DNA of 64,000 nucleotides from MED-G105 sp039025235. GTDB taxonomy: Bacteria > Pseudomonadota > Alphaproteobacteria > Caulobacterales > Parvularculaceae. The notes under the pieces were generated by a model. That model was not told the origin of the DNA. It was given only the letters and a program-made list of their open reading frames with translations, and ran no database searches. The translations under genes were made by a program, and so were the position numbers. Below, piece by piece: positions 44,766-54,807 of the stretch. Each line of letters begins with the position of its first letter. Within the stretch, counting starts at the first letter, position 1. Location of the stretch: NCBI GenBank assembly GCA_039025235.1, contig JBCCOS010000005.1:186001-250000 (forward strand). The letters run 5' to 3'.

Positions 44766-45008
44766 ATGAGTGAAAAAAAACAGAATCTTCAGGACGTGTT
44801 TCTCAATCACGTGAGAAAAGAAAAAATAGCCGTCACGATTTTTTTGGTGAATGGAGTGAAATTGCAGGGTGTTGTTACTTGGTTCGATAATTTCTGCGTA
44901 TTACTTCGCCGAGATTCGCAAAACCAATTGGTCTATAAGCATGCTATTTCTACCGTGATGCCAGCACAGCCGATTGCGTTATGGGACAATGAAACTGATG
45001 ATGAATGA
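44766..45008 (+). CDS. hfq: RNA chaperone Hfq
   Basis: The protein has 80 residues from ATG 44766 (MSEKKQNLQDVFLNHVRKEK). Sm1 (VTIFLVNGVKLQGVVTWFDN) and Sm2 (YKHAISTVMP) are complete, with the Tyr-Lys-His RNA-binding triad. A short acidic tail follows. The upstream in-frame extension to 44685 is not conserved. It forms a hexamer that pairs small RNAs with mRNAs. hflX follows, as in most proteobacteria. Confidence 0.97.
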   Translation: MSEKKQNLQDVFLNHVRKEKIAVTIFLVNGVKLQGVVTWFDNFCVLLRRDSQNQLVYKHAISTVMPAQPIALWDNETDDE

Positions 45009-45253
45009 TGCTTTGGTCCTTAATGTCGAAAACGTTCATATTGAGATATTCATCAAAGCATTTTTGGTCGAAAAAGATTGAGCAACACCGCTCGACATGT
45101 TGTTTTGAACTTTAGCACTGTTTATCGACAGTAAAGTTTTTGAGAGCCAAGTCATTATTGCGAATGGGCCGATAGGTAATATTTTCATGTAATGAATTGT
45201 TGGACTTGATTTTATCACAGTTTTTGCTGGTTATTCTATTTTTGCTGACCACC

Positions 45254-46777
45254 GTGAATGAGGTTGTGTTTCGAGTGTCACAGCGCAGCACTGCAAATCG
45301 AGAAAAGACTTTTGAAACGCGCGCGCAACAGCAAACGGCGTATGTTATTCGGCCCTATAATCGTTCCCATAAAATAGCTGGGTCGGATCCCAATGCTGAC
45401 CGGCGTGATCCGGAAGCTTGCCTTGAAGAAGCATGCGGCCTTGCACGTGCTATTGACCTCAATGTCGTGGGCGCTGATGTTGCAGCCATTGTAAGGCCAA
45501 GACCTTCCACACTTTTTGGTGAGGGGAAGGTTTCGGAGGTAAGTGATCGCCTTGATGCTTTTGACCAGCGGCCCGACTTGGTCGTTGTCGATGGAGCGCT
45601 GAGTCCAATTCAGCACCGTAACCTCGAGAAAATTTGGAATTGTAAGGTCCTAGACCGCACGGCCTTAATTCTTGAAATCTTCGGTGCGCGGGCGTCTACG
45701 GCTGAAGGACGCATTCAAGTTGAATTAGCCCATTTGACGTATCAACGCTCGCGGCTCGTTCGGTCCTGGACCCACCTTGAACGACAGCGTGGCGGCGCTG
45801 GATTTCTCGGTGGACCAGGCGAAAGACAAATTGAATCCGACAGACGGGCGCTTGCGGTCAAAATTGATCGGCTGAAACATCGTTTGGAACAGGTCCGCCG
45901 TACACGAAGCTTACAGCGCGCAAAGCGTAAGCGAGCGCCCCAAGCCGTGATTGCACTTGTTGGATATACAAATGCCGGGAAATCCACGCTGTTTAATAGA
46001 GTAACGCGATCCGATGTGAAGGCACAGGATCTTTTGTTTGCAACACTCGATCCAACAATGCGTGCAGTGGAGCTTCCCGCTGGTGAGACAATTATTTTAT
46101 CGGATACTGTTGGCTTCATCTCTGAACTGCCGACACAATTAATTGCAGCATTCCGCGCGACACTTGAAGAGGTTTGCGAGGCGGATGTGATTGTTCATGT
46201 GCGTGATATCTCTCATCCTGATACCGACGCCCAGCGTGATGATGTCCTAAAAGTTCTCGCTACCTTGGGGGTTGGTGTCGAACATATAAAAGAACCACAG
46301 GACAACCAATCCGAAATACATCCCCCCGTCATAGAGGTATTGAATAAAATAGACCTGCTTGAAGTGGAAGACCGATTAACAATAGAAGCGGTGGCAATGC
46401 AAAATGCTACAGTCTTCAAAGATGAGAGCGATACGATACCGACCTTAGAGGCGCCCTTGCAAGTATGTCTGTCGGCAGAAACAGGGGAAGGCGTTTCCCA
46501 GCTGATTGATCATATCAACACCCTTATAACGAAAGCTAGGCTATGTTATGCGGTATCTGTTGGAGCGGCCGATGGTGCTGCGCGAGCATGGTTGTATGAA
46601 CATGGTGATGTCGAGAAAGTAATTTCGGGCAACGTCGATCAGATGCAAAAAGAGAATGACCAAGATATTTTTATCGTCCGGTTAGACGATAAAAATTTCG
46701 GACAGCTAACGAAAAAATTTCCATCCTTAAATATTGCTATCCATACGGCAATGATCCGTGAACAGCAGATCGCATGA
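45254..46777 (+). CDS. hflX: Ribosome-associated GTPase HflX
   Basis: The HflX domain has GEGKVSEVSDRL, QHRNLEKIWNCKVLDRTALILEIFGARASTAEGRIQVELAHLTYQRSRL and the glycine-rich GGAGFLGGPGERQIESDRR. The G domain has G1 GYTNAGKST, G3 DTVGFI and G4 NKID. It splits stalled ribosomes. The start is uncertain: GTG 45254 is my choice, while the frame opens at TTG 45197 with a hydrophobic run not typical of HflX; neither has a clear ribosome-binding site. The stop overlaps the next gene as ATGA. Confidence 0.94.
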   Translation: MNEVVFRVSQRSTANREKTFETRAQQQTAYVIRPYNRSHKIAGSDPNADRRDPEACLEEACGLARAIDLNVVGADVAAIVRPRPSTLFGEGKVSEVSDRLDAFDQRPDLVVVDGALSPIQHRNLEKIWNCKVLDRTALILEIFGARASTAEGRIQVELAHLTYQRSRLVRSWTHLERQRGGAGFLGGPGERQIESDRRALAVKIDRLKHRLEQVRRTRSLQRAKRKRAPQAVIALVGYTNAGKSTLFNRVTRSDVKAQDLLFATLDPTMRAVELPAGETIILSDTVGFISELPTQLIAAFRATLEEVCEADVIVHVRDISHPDTDAQRDDVLKVLATLGVGVEHIKEPQDNQSEIHPPVIEVLNKIDLLEVEDRLTIEAVAMQNATVFKDESDTIPTLEAPLQVCLSAETGEGVSQLIDHINTLITKARLCYAVSVGAADGAARAWLYEHGDVEKVISGNVDQMQKENDQDIFIVRLDDKNFGQLTKKFPSLNIAIHTAMIREQQIA

Positions 46778-47616
46778 CAATCGACCCTATTCGTGTTTCT
46801 GAAATTCTCAAATCACTGAGTGAAACAATCATCATGCCACAATATGGTCGATTGTTATCAACTGATATTGAGCAAAAGACTTCTCCAACTGACCTCGTTA
46901 CACGCGTCGATAAAGAGGCCGAGGCCTATCTGGTGGAGGCACTAAAACCTTTGATACCAAATGCGATGTTTGTCGGGGAAGAAGCAGCCTCTGAAGACCC
47001 CTCTATTGTTGCTGCCCTCCAAAGCCCGGGTGTGGTTTGGGTCATTGATCCAATAGATGGTACCAGAAACTACATCAATAAAGTCAATGAGTTCGCCGTG
47101 ATTCTTGCGCTTGTCGAGAATGGAGTCACAAAAATGGGTTGGATCTATGCTTGCCCAGACGATGCCTGCGCCATTGCTGTACGGGATAAAGGGGCAACAT
47201 GGCGAGGAGGCGCTATCCGAGTCGCGCACTCGGGAGAGGGCCCTCCTACGGGGTTTCGTTCGATCGGCTGGCTTGGCGACGCAGAGCGCAAGCGTCTTAC
47301 TGATCGTCTGAAGAAAAATACCTTTACGAAACCAGGGCATTGCTCGGCCTATGCTTATCTAAAGCTCGCGTTTGGTGCTGTTGATTTCAAATTATCAAGT
47401 AGAATTCACCCATGGGACCATGCAGCCGGCGTTCTTCTACTTGAGGAACTTGGTGGTCGGACTGCGTTTTTGAGCCACCACGAGAATGCTCTTGATGGTG
47501 TGGATATTCCCGAGAACGGCGCGGACTATCACCCTTGCAATAGCATCGATCACCCGCTGTTAGCTGTTGCTCCTGGCCGGGATTGGCAGGCTATATCCGC
47601 ACTGCTTGGATACTAA
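46774..47616 (+). CDS. Inositol-monophosphatase-family phosphatase
   Basis: The protein has 280 residues. Metal-site motifs are GEEAA (first), VIDPIDGTRNYI (second) and WDHAAGVLLLEELGG (third). The family includes inositol monophosphatase, fructose-bisphosphatase and CysQ (3'(2'),5'-bisphosphate nucleotidase); the sequence does not settle the substrate. The ATGA overlap with hflX implies coupled translation. Confidence 0.9.
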   Translation: MTIDPIRVSEILKSLSETIIMPQYGRLLSTDIEQKTSPTDLVTRVDKEAEAYLVEALKPLIPNAMFVGEEAASEDPSIVAALQSPGVVWVIDPIDGTRNYINKVNEFAVILALVENGVTKMGWIYACPDDACAIAVRDKGATWRGGAIRVAHSGEGPPTGFRSIGWLGDAERKRLTDRLKKNTFTKPGHCSAYAYLKLAFGAVDFKLSSRIHPWDHAAGVLLLEELGGRTAFLSHHENALDGVDIPENGADYHPCNSIDHPLLAVAPGRDWQAISALLGY

Positions 47617-47743
47617 TTGGAATTTGATTAATTCGAATTCCAACACAACTCCTTCCTGAAAACCTCGGCATACATGACTGATGGCATGTCTTGCTTTAGT
47701 GAGATCAATCACCCACTCTCAACCTATTTTTTGGGGACCGTGC

Positions 47744-49495
47744 GTGACATCAGACAGGCGAACTCTTTTGAAGACTGCTGTATTGGGTGCAACGGCAACG
47801 CTAGCGCCTGGTTGTTCGCGCGAAAAACTAGCGCGTTGTACGCCGCTGAACGCTATTAGTGATGTCGACAATACTGAGATAAACATCGATACAATAAGAC
47901 AAGCAGAAAAACTTCAAAGTATTTCTTATACAGATGAAGAGCGATTGCAGGTATTGGTTGAGGCGGAGGACCGTCTCAGTCGTATAGCGTCGCTCCGTCA
48001 GCACTCCTTTACTCAAAATGCACTACCGTCGCATACCTTTAATCCGAAGCTACCCAATAGTGGAATTCGATCGCAGAAAAATACTTTTTCGTTTAGCGCG
48101 TATTCAAAGAAAACTCCGCCAACCTCAGATCACGATATTGTCTTTGCAGATCTTAAGACACAAGGTGAATTAATCCGAAGTGGAGCGCTCTCCAGCATTC
48201 AGCTAACGGAAATGTACCTTAACCGAATAGACCAACACGATCCGACCTTAAGGGCATTTATCACAGTCACGGCGGATCAGGCTCGGAAGCAGGCCAGGAA
48301 GGCGGATAGCGAGCTTGGAATTGGGCGGGATCGCGGGCCACTGCATGGGCTGCCGTTTGGGCTTAAGGATATTGTTGATACCAAGAATATCCCAACGACT
48401 TGGGGCGCAAAGCCAAACATGGACCGTGTCCCGAAAAAAGATGCGGAGATCGTGCGAAAGCTTAAGCGGGCTGGTGCCGTGATGTTGGGAAAAACCAGCT
48501 GTGGTGCACTTGCTTATGGTGATGAATGGTTCGGAGGGCTCACACGAAACCCTTGGAATATTGATGAGGGCGCTAGTGGCTCGAGTGCTGGATCGTCAGC
48601 TGCGGTTGCCGCAGGGCTGTGTAGCTTTTCAATCGGTTCCGAGACCTTGGGATCTATCATTTCGCCATCTGAACGGTGTGGCTGTGTCGGACTAAGACCG
48701 ACCTTTGGACGGATTTCTCGCGCCGGTGTTATGTCGCTGGCGTGGTCATTGGACAAAATCGGACCAATGGCACGTGGCGTCGAAGACGCCGCCGCGGTGC
48801 TTTCAGCGCTAAATGGATATGATGCAGATGACCCCTCTACAGCACGGATGGGGTTTTCCTATGATGCAAAAACCGATCTAAAGGCATTGAGGATAGGGTA
48901 TGTTCCGGAGTGGTTTGAACGCGGCGATCAGACCGATAGATCCGTACTGAAACTTCTTAAAGACCTTGGGTGTCAAGTTAGTCGGTTTCCCTGGCCGAAA
49001 GGAAATTTTGATTCTTTAATTGAAATTCTGCATGTCGAAGCTGCCGCTAATTTTGCAGAATACACTCTTTCAAATACGGATGATGATCTAAATTCCCAGT
49101 TAAATCATTCGTGGCCGAACAAATGGCGTTCTGCCCGCTTTGTTTCGGCGGTTGATTATCTTCAAATAGATCGATTGAGGCGTTCATTAATGATTCAGCT
49201 TTCTGACGCTTTTAAGTCCTTTGACGTGTTAATCGGGCCCCATTACGCGGGTGATGCGTTACTCGCTACGAATTGTGCTGGGTATCCTCAGATGTGCGTG
49301 CCGGTCGGTTTTGCGCAAACGCCAAGTCGCAATCTTTTTAATCAACCTCTGAACGGTGCTGTGACAGAAACATTTCAGACTCCCCGAGGTATCAGCCTAT
49401 GGGGCGGATTGTTTCAGGAAGGACCAATGATCGCATTGGCTGCGGCGCTACAGCGAACAACAACGATTTGGGGTAGTACACCGCCAGGCTTTTGA
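47744..49495 (+). CDS. Exported amidase-signature enzyme, probable Tat lipoprotein
   Basis: The protein has 583 residues from GTG 47744. The N-terminus reads TSDRRTLLKTAVLGATATLA, a twin-arginine signal, and ends in a lipobox PGC (Cys24). The frame extends upstream to 47681 without sense. The amidase core starts near 140: LHGLPFGLKDIVDT (catalytic Lys), GASGSSAGSSAAVAAGLCSF (cis-Ser) and GSETLGSIISPSERCG (nucleophile Ser region). The family hydrolyses amides; this exported form is not the tRNA amidotransferase GatA. The substrate is unknown. Confidence 0.88.
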   Translation: MTSDRRTLLKTAVLGATATLAPGCSREKLARCTPLNAISDVDNTEINIDTIRQAEKLQSISYTDEERLQVLVEAEDRLSRIASLRQHSFTQNALPSHTFNPKLPNSGIRSQKNTFSFSAYSKKTPPTSDHDIVFADLKTQGELIRSGALSSIQLTEMYLNRIDQHDPTLRAFITVTADQARKQARKADSELGIGRDRGPLHGLPFGLKDIVDTKNIPTTWGAKPNMDRVPKKDAEIVRKLKRAGAVMLGKTSCGALAYGDEWFGGLTRNPWNIDEGASGSSAGSSAAVAAGLCSFSIGSETLGSIISPSERCGCVGLRPTFGRISRAGVMSLAWSLDKIGPMARGVEDAAAVLSALNGYDADDPSTARMGFSYDAKTDLKALRIGYVPEWFERGDQTDRSVLKLLKDLGCQVSRFPWPKGNFDSLIEILHVEAAANFAEYTLSNTDDDLNSQLNHSWPNKWRSARFVSAVDYLQIDRLRRSLMIQLSDAFKSFDVLIGPHYAGDALLATNCAGYPQMCVPVGFAQTPSRNLFNQPLNGAVTETFQTPRGISLWGGLFQEGPMIALAAALQRTTTIWGSTPPGF

Positions 49496-49895
49496 TTCAG
49501 AATAAGAACGGCGCGTTGTCTGGGCAAAGACACTGCGCACTACTACGGTGTGAACAGCGTGCTTCAAACTCTATAACGGTTTGTAAAGACTGGATTTATT
49601 GCTCTGCATAAAAGCAAGATGAAAGAGCCTTTCGGATTGAGGCGGACGATCTCAATGGTCGGTATATCACAACAGTGAGCATAAAGTGACTTTGGAGAAA
49701 CGCATTGGTACAATTTGAGCCACAGATGAAAGATTTTTGAAAGACTATCAGTCGTGCTAACTTACGCCGGACTTTACGTGATTAGAATCTTCATCGGATA
49801 AAAAGATACTGATGATCTGATGGTCTATCACCAAGGAACTGACTTTAGGCACCGGTGAAGGCCTGGCACGGGTGTCGAGTTGAAAAGAAATTAAA
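49496..49895. other. Intergenic region upstream of the S8 protease
   Basis: A hairpin GCGC..TGTCT / AGACA..GCGC lies at about 49511-49538, just after the amidase stop, without a T-tract. Beyond it I see no gene, repeat or RNA in 400 bases; it should carry the protease promoter. Confidence 0.4.
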
Positions 49896-52313
49896 GTGGG
49901 GCAAGCCGTGCGTAGTTATCATTTAGCGACATTGGCGCGTGAAATTTTGCAATCCCTAGGGATCGGTCCTATCTACGCCGCTTGTCTTACCGTATTTCTG
50001 TCTGCTGCTTGCAGTTCTGGTGGTGGAGGAAATGACGACGTCGTGGTGACAGCGCCGCCTGTGGTTCAATCGCCGCAACCTGTCCAGGAACCTGACCCAC
50101 GTTTTACGCCGCCGTCATCGGTGTTCGGAACGGCGGAATTTGACGTCAATTCTGAATTCGATCAGGTCAATGCACGCTCGGCGTTTGAGGCGGGCATTAA
50201 CGGCGACGGTGTATTGGTTGCGATCGTTGATTCAGGGATCAACGCAGATAATCCAGAGTTTGCCGGTCGTATTGATCCACGAAGCGCGGATCTTTTGATT
50301 CCCTCGGTTGTCGGTCCATTGGATGCCCGCATTGGTGGCCCCGATATCACCGATATGGATGATCATGGTACACCAATTGCCGCACTAATTGGGGCGGCTC
50401 GAAATGGCATCGGCATGCAAGGTATTGCGCCAGAGGCGGATCTATTAATTTTTAGAGCTGATGATGATAGCGGTGCTGAACTTTCTATTCTGGGCGCTGC
50501 CGTGTTCGAAGGCGTCAGTCGTGCATCTGCCGCTGGCGCGGGTGTTCTGAATTTATCTATTGGATCGACAGCAGCCGATGCCCGACTTCAGTTTGGGAGT
50601 ATTTTTGGTATCGCGGCAGGGGGCGATATCGTAACCGTTGTTGCTGCTGGTAATGATGGGACGGCAGATCCTGATAATTCGGCCCTGGCGGCAATCGATC
50701 CGCAAGCTGATGGAACGGTGATCATTGCCGGTGCCGTGCGTGGAAACGGTAATAATACGATTGCAAGTTTCAGCGCCCGTGCTGGTGAAGGGGCAGAGTT
50801 CTTTTTGGTGGCACCTGGACTGTCCCTCAGTACTCCGGCAAACAATGACTCTGCAGAATTGGCATCGGCATTTTTTGCCGGGACCAGCGCATCAACACCG
50901 ATTATTGCGGGGGCGGCGGCGCTTATTCGTCAGGTTTGGCCAGGATTGAGCGCACAAGAAGTTGTTGAAATTCTTCTAACATCGGCGACGGATCTCGGTG
51001 CGCCAGGCACGGATCCGATATATGGTCGCGGCCTCCTGAACATTGGTGCTGCTCTTGCCCCGTCAGGCGCTCTTTCGACGTCGTCCATTACGGGCTCTAG
51101 TATTATTCTTGGTGCAGAAAGTGGTTCATTATCCCCCGTCTTTGGTTCTGGTGTTCTTGAGCTTGGTGACGTGGTGGCACTTGATCGATTTAATCGCGAC
51201 TTCAGCGTATCGCTCGGCGGGTCGCTTCGTTGGACCGAAAATCTTGCTGTTGACCCCATTGCCCTCGTCGATCCATTTCGATCCATTCAACAAGCGACCC
51301 AAAATATCGGTGGCGCAACATTCAGCTTCTCTCTCCAGAATGAGACTTTTACAGAACAGTCTGTCGAAGCCTTACTCCGTGCACCAGCGTTTGGCGATGA
51401 CCGTGATACCGAGCAAGTGTTACGTTTCGCTATGAACAAAAAGCTTGATAGCCGATATGACATTGGCCTTGCTCAAGGGTTTGCCCCGCGTAATGCTGAC
51501 CATATCTTAAGTGACGGTTCCGCGGTGAGCCCAGGTTCCATTTCTCGTGACGGCTTTAATGATCCCTACCTCGGGTTAGGTCAGTCGAGTGCCGTAACGC
51601 GCATGCGCACGCGATTGTTTGGCGCTGGTATTGATGTTTTCGCGGCGACGAGTGATCGCCGCAAAAGCTATCTTGATGACTTAAACACGATACAATCTGC
51701 ACAAACATCAAATGTCCGAATCGGATTTAATTTTGGAAAACCGAAAGCGCGCTTCAGCCTACAATCTGGCGTTCGACAAGAAGAGGATGCAATTTTTGGT
51801 GCTCGGTTTGGTGGCGCTTTTGGCGAGGTTGCGGATAGCACGACCATTTATCAGTCTGCCGTTGCTGACCTTCACATAACAGCGGGTTGGCGTATGCATG
51901 CCCGTGCGTCAGTAGGCTTGTCGGAGGTTCAGCTAACCGGACTCAATTCGTTTGGCGGGGAAATTAGCGGTTTAACATCAACCCAATTTGCTGCTGGTCT
52001 TTATCGAAATGATCTTCTAACGAGGGGGGATAAGATTTCGTTGGCTGTACTCCAGCCATTGCGTATCGAATCCGGCGCTTATGTTTTTGACGGCGCTGTT
52101 GGTTTCGATCCGTTTCAAAATCAATTGAGTTTTGCCGAGCAGAGCTTAGACCTTAGTTCACCGACGCGGGAGATCGACCTCGAAGCGCGGTATCAACTCT
52201 ATCGCTTCCTTGGTAATGGTTTTCTTGAGGCAAGCCTTCTGCAGCAGTTTAATGCACTAGGCGGTGAACAGAATGCGGTTACAGGTCTCATTAGAGCAGG
52301 GGGCGCATTCTAA
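49896..52313 (+). CDS. S8 subtilisin-like protease with C-terminal beta-barrel, autotransporter-like lipoprotein
   Basis: The protein has 805 residues from GTG 49896 (a GTG at 49908 is also possible). A signal with lipobox LSAAC (Cys39) is followed by a Gly/Pro-rich spacer. The peptidase S8 domain covers about 95-390 with Asp112 (AIVDSGI), His157 (DDHGTP) and Ser331 (AGTSASTP). The remainder, about 400-805, is beta-rich with alternating patterns and ends in a terminal Phe (GAF), as in outer-membrane barrels. This is the layout of serine-protease autotransporters, with the protease placed at the cell surface. Having a lipobox on an autotransporter is known but less common (NalP-like). Confidence 0.85.
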   Translation: MGQAVRSYHLATLAREILQSLGIGPIYAACLTVFLSAACSSGGGGNDDVVVTAPPVVQSPQPVQEPDPRFTPPSSVFGTAEFDVNSEFDQVNARSAFEAGINGDGVLVAIVDSGINADNPEFAGRIDPRSADLLIPSVVGPLDARIGGPDITDMDDHGTPIAALIGAARNGIGMQGIAPEADLLIFRADDDSGAELSILGAAVFEGVSRASAAGAGVLNLSIGSTAADARLQFGSIFGIAAGGDIVTVVAAGNDGTADPDNSALAAIDPQADGTVIIAGAVRGNGNNTIASFSARAGEGAEFFLVAPGLSLSTPANNDSAELASAFFAGTSASTPIIAGAAALIRQVWPGLSAQEVVEILLTSATDLGAPGTDPIYGRGLLNIGAALAPSGALSTSSITGSSIILGAESGSLSPVFGSGVLELGDVVALDRFNRDFSVSLGGSLRWTENLAVDPIALVDPFRSIQQATQNIGGATFSFSLQNETFTEQSVEALLRAPAFGDDRDTEQVLRFAMNKKLDSRYDIGLAQGFAPRNADHILSDGSAVSPGSISRDGFNDPYLGLGQSSAVTRMRTRLFGAGIDVFAATSDRRKSYLDDLNTIQSAQTSNVRIGFNFGKPKARFSLQSGVRQEEDAIFGARFGGAFGEVADSTTIYQSAVADLHITAGWRMHARASVGLSEVQLTGLNSFGGEISGLTSTQFAAGLYRNDLLTRGDKISLAVLQPLRIESGAYVFDGAVGFDPFQNQLSFAEQSLDLSSPTREIDLEARYQLYRFLGNGFLEASLLQQFNALGGEQNAVTGLIRAGGAF

Positions 52314-52410
52314 GATCTTCTTTTGACGAAAGCAGGCATGAATGGTGTTGAAGTCTCTTACTGCTTCGCAGTTCATGGAACGCAACGGCATTGAATTGAG
52401 TGGCGATGCT

Positions 52411-52510
52411 AAAGCGCCTCCGTTGAAATTAGAAACAGAACGGCGCTTTAAGTTGTAAATTTTACGCATTTCCTCAACGCCAATCGCACACACTTGGCTT
52501 GGAAATGCTT
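52411..52510. repeat. Dispersed repeat B, copy 1 (about 100 bp)
   Basis: There are two hairpins. AAAGCG..CCGTT pairs with AACGG..CGCTTT. Then GCATTTCC pairs with GGAAATGC around a loop containing CCAA/TTGG. It matches 57685-57784 closely. It lies between the convergent ends of the protease gene and parE, where it may end both transcripts. Confidence 0.85.
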
Positions 52511-52523
52511 TTATTTAGGGAGC

Positions 52524-54527
52524 CTAAATATCAAGGGCATCCTGAACAAATTCTGCGTTTTCAGTGATGAATTGAAACCGCGCTTCCGGCTTTTTACCCA
52601 TAAGCCGGTCAACGAGTGCCATAGCGTCCTCGGCTTTGTCCTCGGCAATGATGACCCGAGCAAGAGCGCGTTTCGACGGATCCATTGTTGTCTCTTTGAG
52701 CTGCGAAGGGTTCATTTCACCAAGTCCTTTGAAGCGAGAGACTTCCACTTTCTGATTGGACCTAAAGTCGGATTGTAATTTTTCATCGCGGGCAACTTCG
52801 TCCATAGCATAGACCGTCTTTCCACCTGCGGATAAACGAAATAGAGGTGGCTGCGCCATATAAAGGCGTCCTGCTGTGATTAATTCCGGCATTTCGCGTT
52901 GGAAGAATGTGATCAATAACGCCGCAATATGCGCACCGTCCACATCAGCGTCGGTCATGATAATGACTTTTTCATAGCGCAAGTCATCGAGATTGAAACG
53001 GCCGCCAAGGCCAACCCCCAACGCTTGCGCAATATTCTGAATTTCTTCATTCGCCATGATTTTGTCACGGCTTGCCGATGCGACGTTCAAGACTTTACCC
53101 TTCATGGGGTATATTGCCTGGGTCTTTCGATTTCTAGCCTGTTTTGCAGATCCGCCAGCGGAGTCTCCTTCAACGAGAAAAATCTCCGTACCGGTACGGT
53201 CTTTTTGTGAGCAGTCTGCCAACTTTCCGGGTAGCCTAAGTTTGCGTGTGGCAGCTTGGCGAGAGACTTCTTTCTCACGCCGCCGGCGTTGACGCTCCTC
53301 GGCCTTTTCGATGACCCAGTCTAACAGCCCATCAGCTTGTTTCGGATTGGATGCGAGCCAATGGTCAAAGGCTGGACGAATAGTGTTTTCTGTAATTTTT
53401 TGTGCTTCGGACGTCGCCAGTTTGTCTTTTGTCTGACCTTGAAACTCAGGATTTCGAACAAAAACTGATAATAGCGCGCCAGCCGTGCCCATGACATCTT
53501 CGGCTGTAATGACGGTTGCTTTCTTATTTCCAGCAAGTTCGCCATACGCCCTTAGACCCTTTGACAGAGCTGACCGGAGACCTGATTCGTGTGTCCCCCC
53601 TTCAGGCGTTGGAATAGTATTGCAATAGGAATTGATAAAACCGTCGGACTCATTCCCTTTAGCGCCAAATCCAGCTGCGCCCCAGACGACCGCCCATTCC
53701 ACATTTCCATGACCTTGTGTTTCTTTGCGCTCAACCCGGCCAGAGAACATATCTTCCGCGACACGCGTTTTGTCACCAGCAAGACTTGCTAAATAGTCTG
53801 ATAGGCCCTTGGCAAAATGGAGAACAGCCTCACTTGGCGTGTCGTCTTTAATGATGTCAGGCGCACATTTCCATCGGATCTCGACGCCGCCGAATAGATA
53901 TGCCTTCGACCGGGCCATGCGGAACAACCGACTCGGTTTGAACGTCAGTTTTTTGCCAAAAATTTCTGGGTCCGGATGAAACATGACACTGGTGCCACGC
54001 TTATTTGGCGCCGGTCCGACCGTTTCTAACTTGGTCCGAGGTTTTCCTTTTGCATAACCTTGGCGATACATTTTTTTATTGCGGCATACTTCGACAATCA
54101 GGTCGTCGGCAAGCGCATTAACAACAGAGACCCCTACGCCGTGTAAACCGCCAGATGTCTGATAGGCTTTGCCGTCGAACTTGCCGCCGGCATGAAGCGT
54201 GGTCATTATGACTTCTAAGGCTGATTTTTTCTTAAACTTTGGGTGTGGGTCCACCGGAATACCGCGACCATTATCAGCCACAGTTAGATAGCCGTCCTCA
54301 TGAAGTTCGATTTCTATTCGTGTCGCGTGACCCGCAACCGCCTCATCCATTGAGTTGTCGAGAACTTCAGCGAAGAGATGGTGCAGCGCTTTTTCATCGG
54401 TGCCCCCGATATACATGCCAGGGCGTTTGCGGACGGGTTCAAGTCCTTCAAGAACCTCAATGTCTTTCGCTGTGTAATCATTCATAAAAAGATCATCAGA
54501 CTTTTTTGCTGTAGCTCGGGACGGCAT
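52524..54527 (-). CDS. parE: DNA topoisomerase IV subunit B
   Basis: The protein has 667 residues. The GHKL ATPase has EVLDNSMDEAVAG, DNGRGIPVD and GGLHGVGVSVVNAL. The transducer domain follows, then Toprim with VEGDSAGGSAKQARNRKTQAIYP, IMTDADVDGAHI and FKGLGEMNPSQL. The missing insert and the C-terminal end (RFQFITENAEFVQDALDI) fit ParE rather than GyrB. With ParC it unlinks daughter chromosomes. parC is not in the window. Confidence 0.95.
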   Translation of the reverse strand: MPSRATAKKSDDLFMNDYTAKDIEVLEGLEPVRKRPGMYIGGTDEKALHHLFAEVLDNSMDEAVAGHATRIEIELHEDGYLTVADNGRGIPVDPHPKFKKKSALEVIMTTLHAGGKFDGKAYQTSGGLHGVGVSVVNALADDLIVEVCRNKKMYRQGYAKGKPRTKLETVGPAPNKRGTSVMFHPDPEIFGKKLTFKPSRLFRMARSKAYLFGGVEIRWKCAPDIIKDDTPSEAVLHFAKGLSDYLASLAGDKTRVAEDMFSGRVERKETQGHGNVEWAVVWGAAGFGAKGNESDGFINSYCNTIPTPEGGTHESGLRSALSKGLRAYGELAGNKKATVITAEDVMGTAGALLSVFVRNPEFQGQTKDKLATSEAQKITENTIRPAFDHWLASNPKQADGLLDWVIEKAEERQRRRREKEVSRQAATRKLRLPGKLADCSQKDRTGTEIFLVEGDSAGGSAKQARNRKTQAIYPMKGKVLNVASASRDKIMANEEIQNIAQALGVGLGGRFNLDDLRYEKVIIMTDADVDGAHIAALLITFFQREMPELITAGRLYMAQPPLFRLSAGGKTVYAMDEVARDEKLQSDFRSNQKVEVSRFKGLGEMNPSQLKETTMDPSKRALARVIIAEDKAEDAMALVDRLMGKKPEARFQFITENAEFVQDALDI

Positions 54528-54807
54528 TGGCGATCTTTCCGACTGAAGTTAATGAATAAAGAGTGCAACAGGCCCATGGATCTACACAGTTTTTGGCATA
54601 CGCGTAAAGAAGCCAATTCTTATCCGAGCGTCTTTGGTGCATAAGGTCAGGCTGATTTCGTTGTTATTAAAGGCTTTGTGGCCTGTATAGTGTTGCATTG
54701 CCATAGTGTTGCATCGCCAGTGAAATGCCCGGTTGGTTTTCAATTTCATGATCAGAGACTAAGGTCATTTTGACGGTGAAAATTGAAAGACTAAAGTGTT
54801 CTGAATT

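Noticed and set aside
54541..54590. Another repeat-A fragment (TGCAACAGGC)
   Set aside because: Only about 10 bases match and there is no pairing arm nearby; likely chance.
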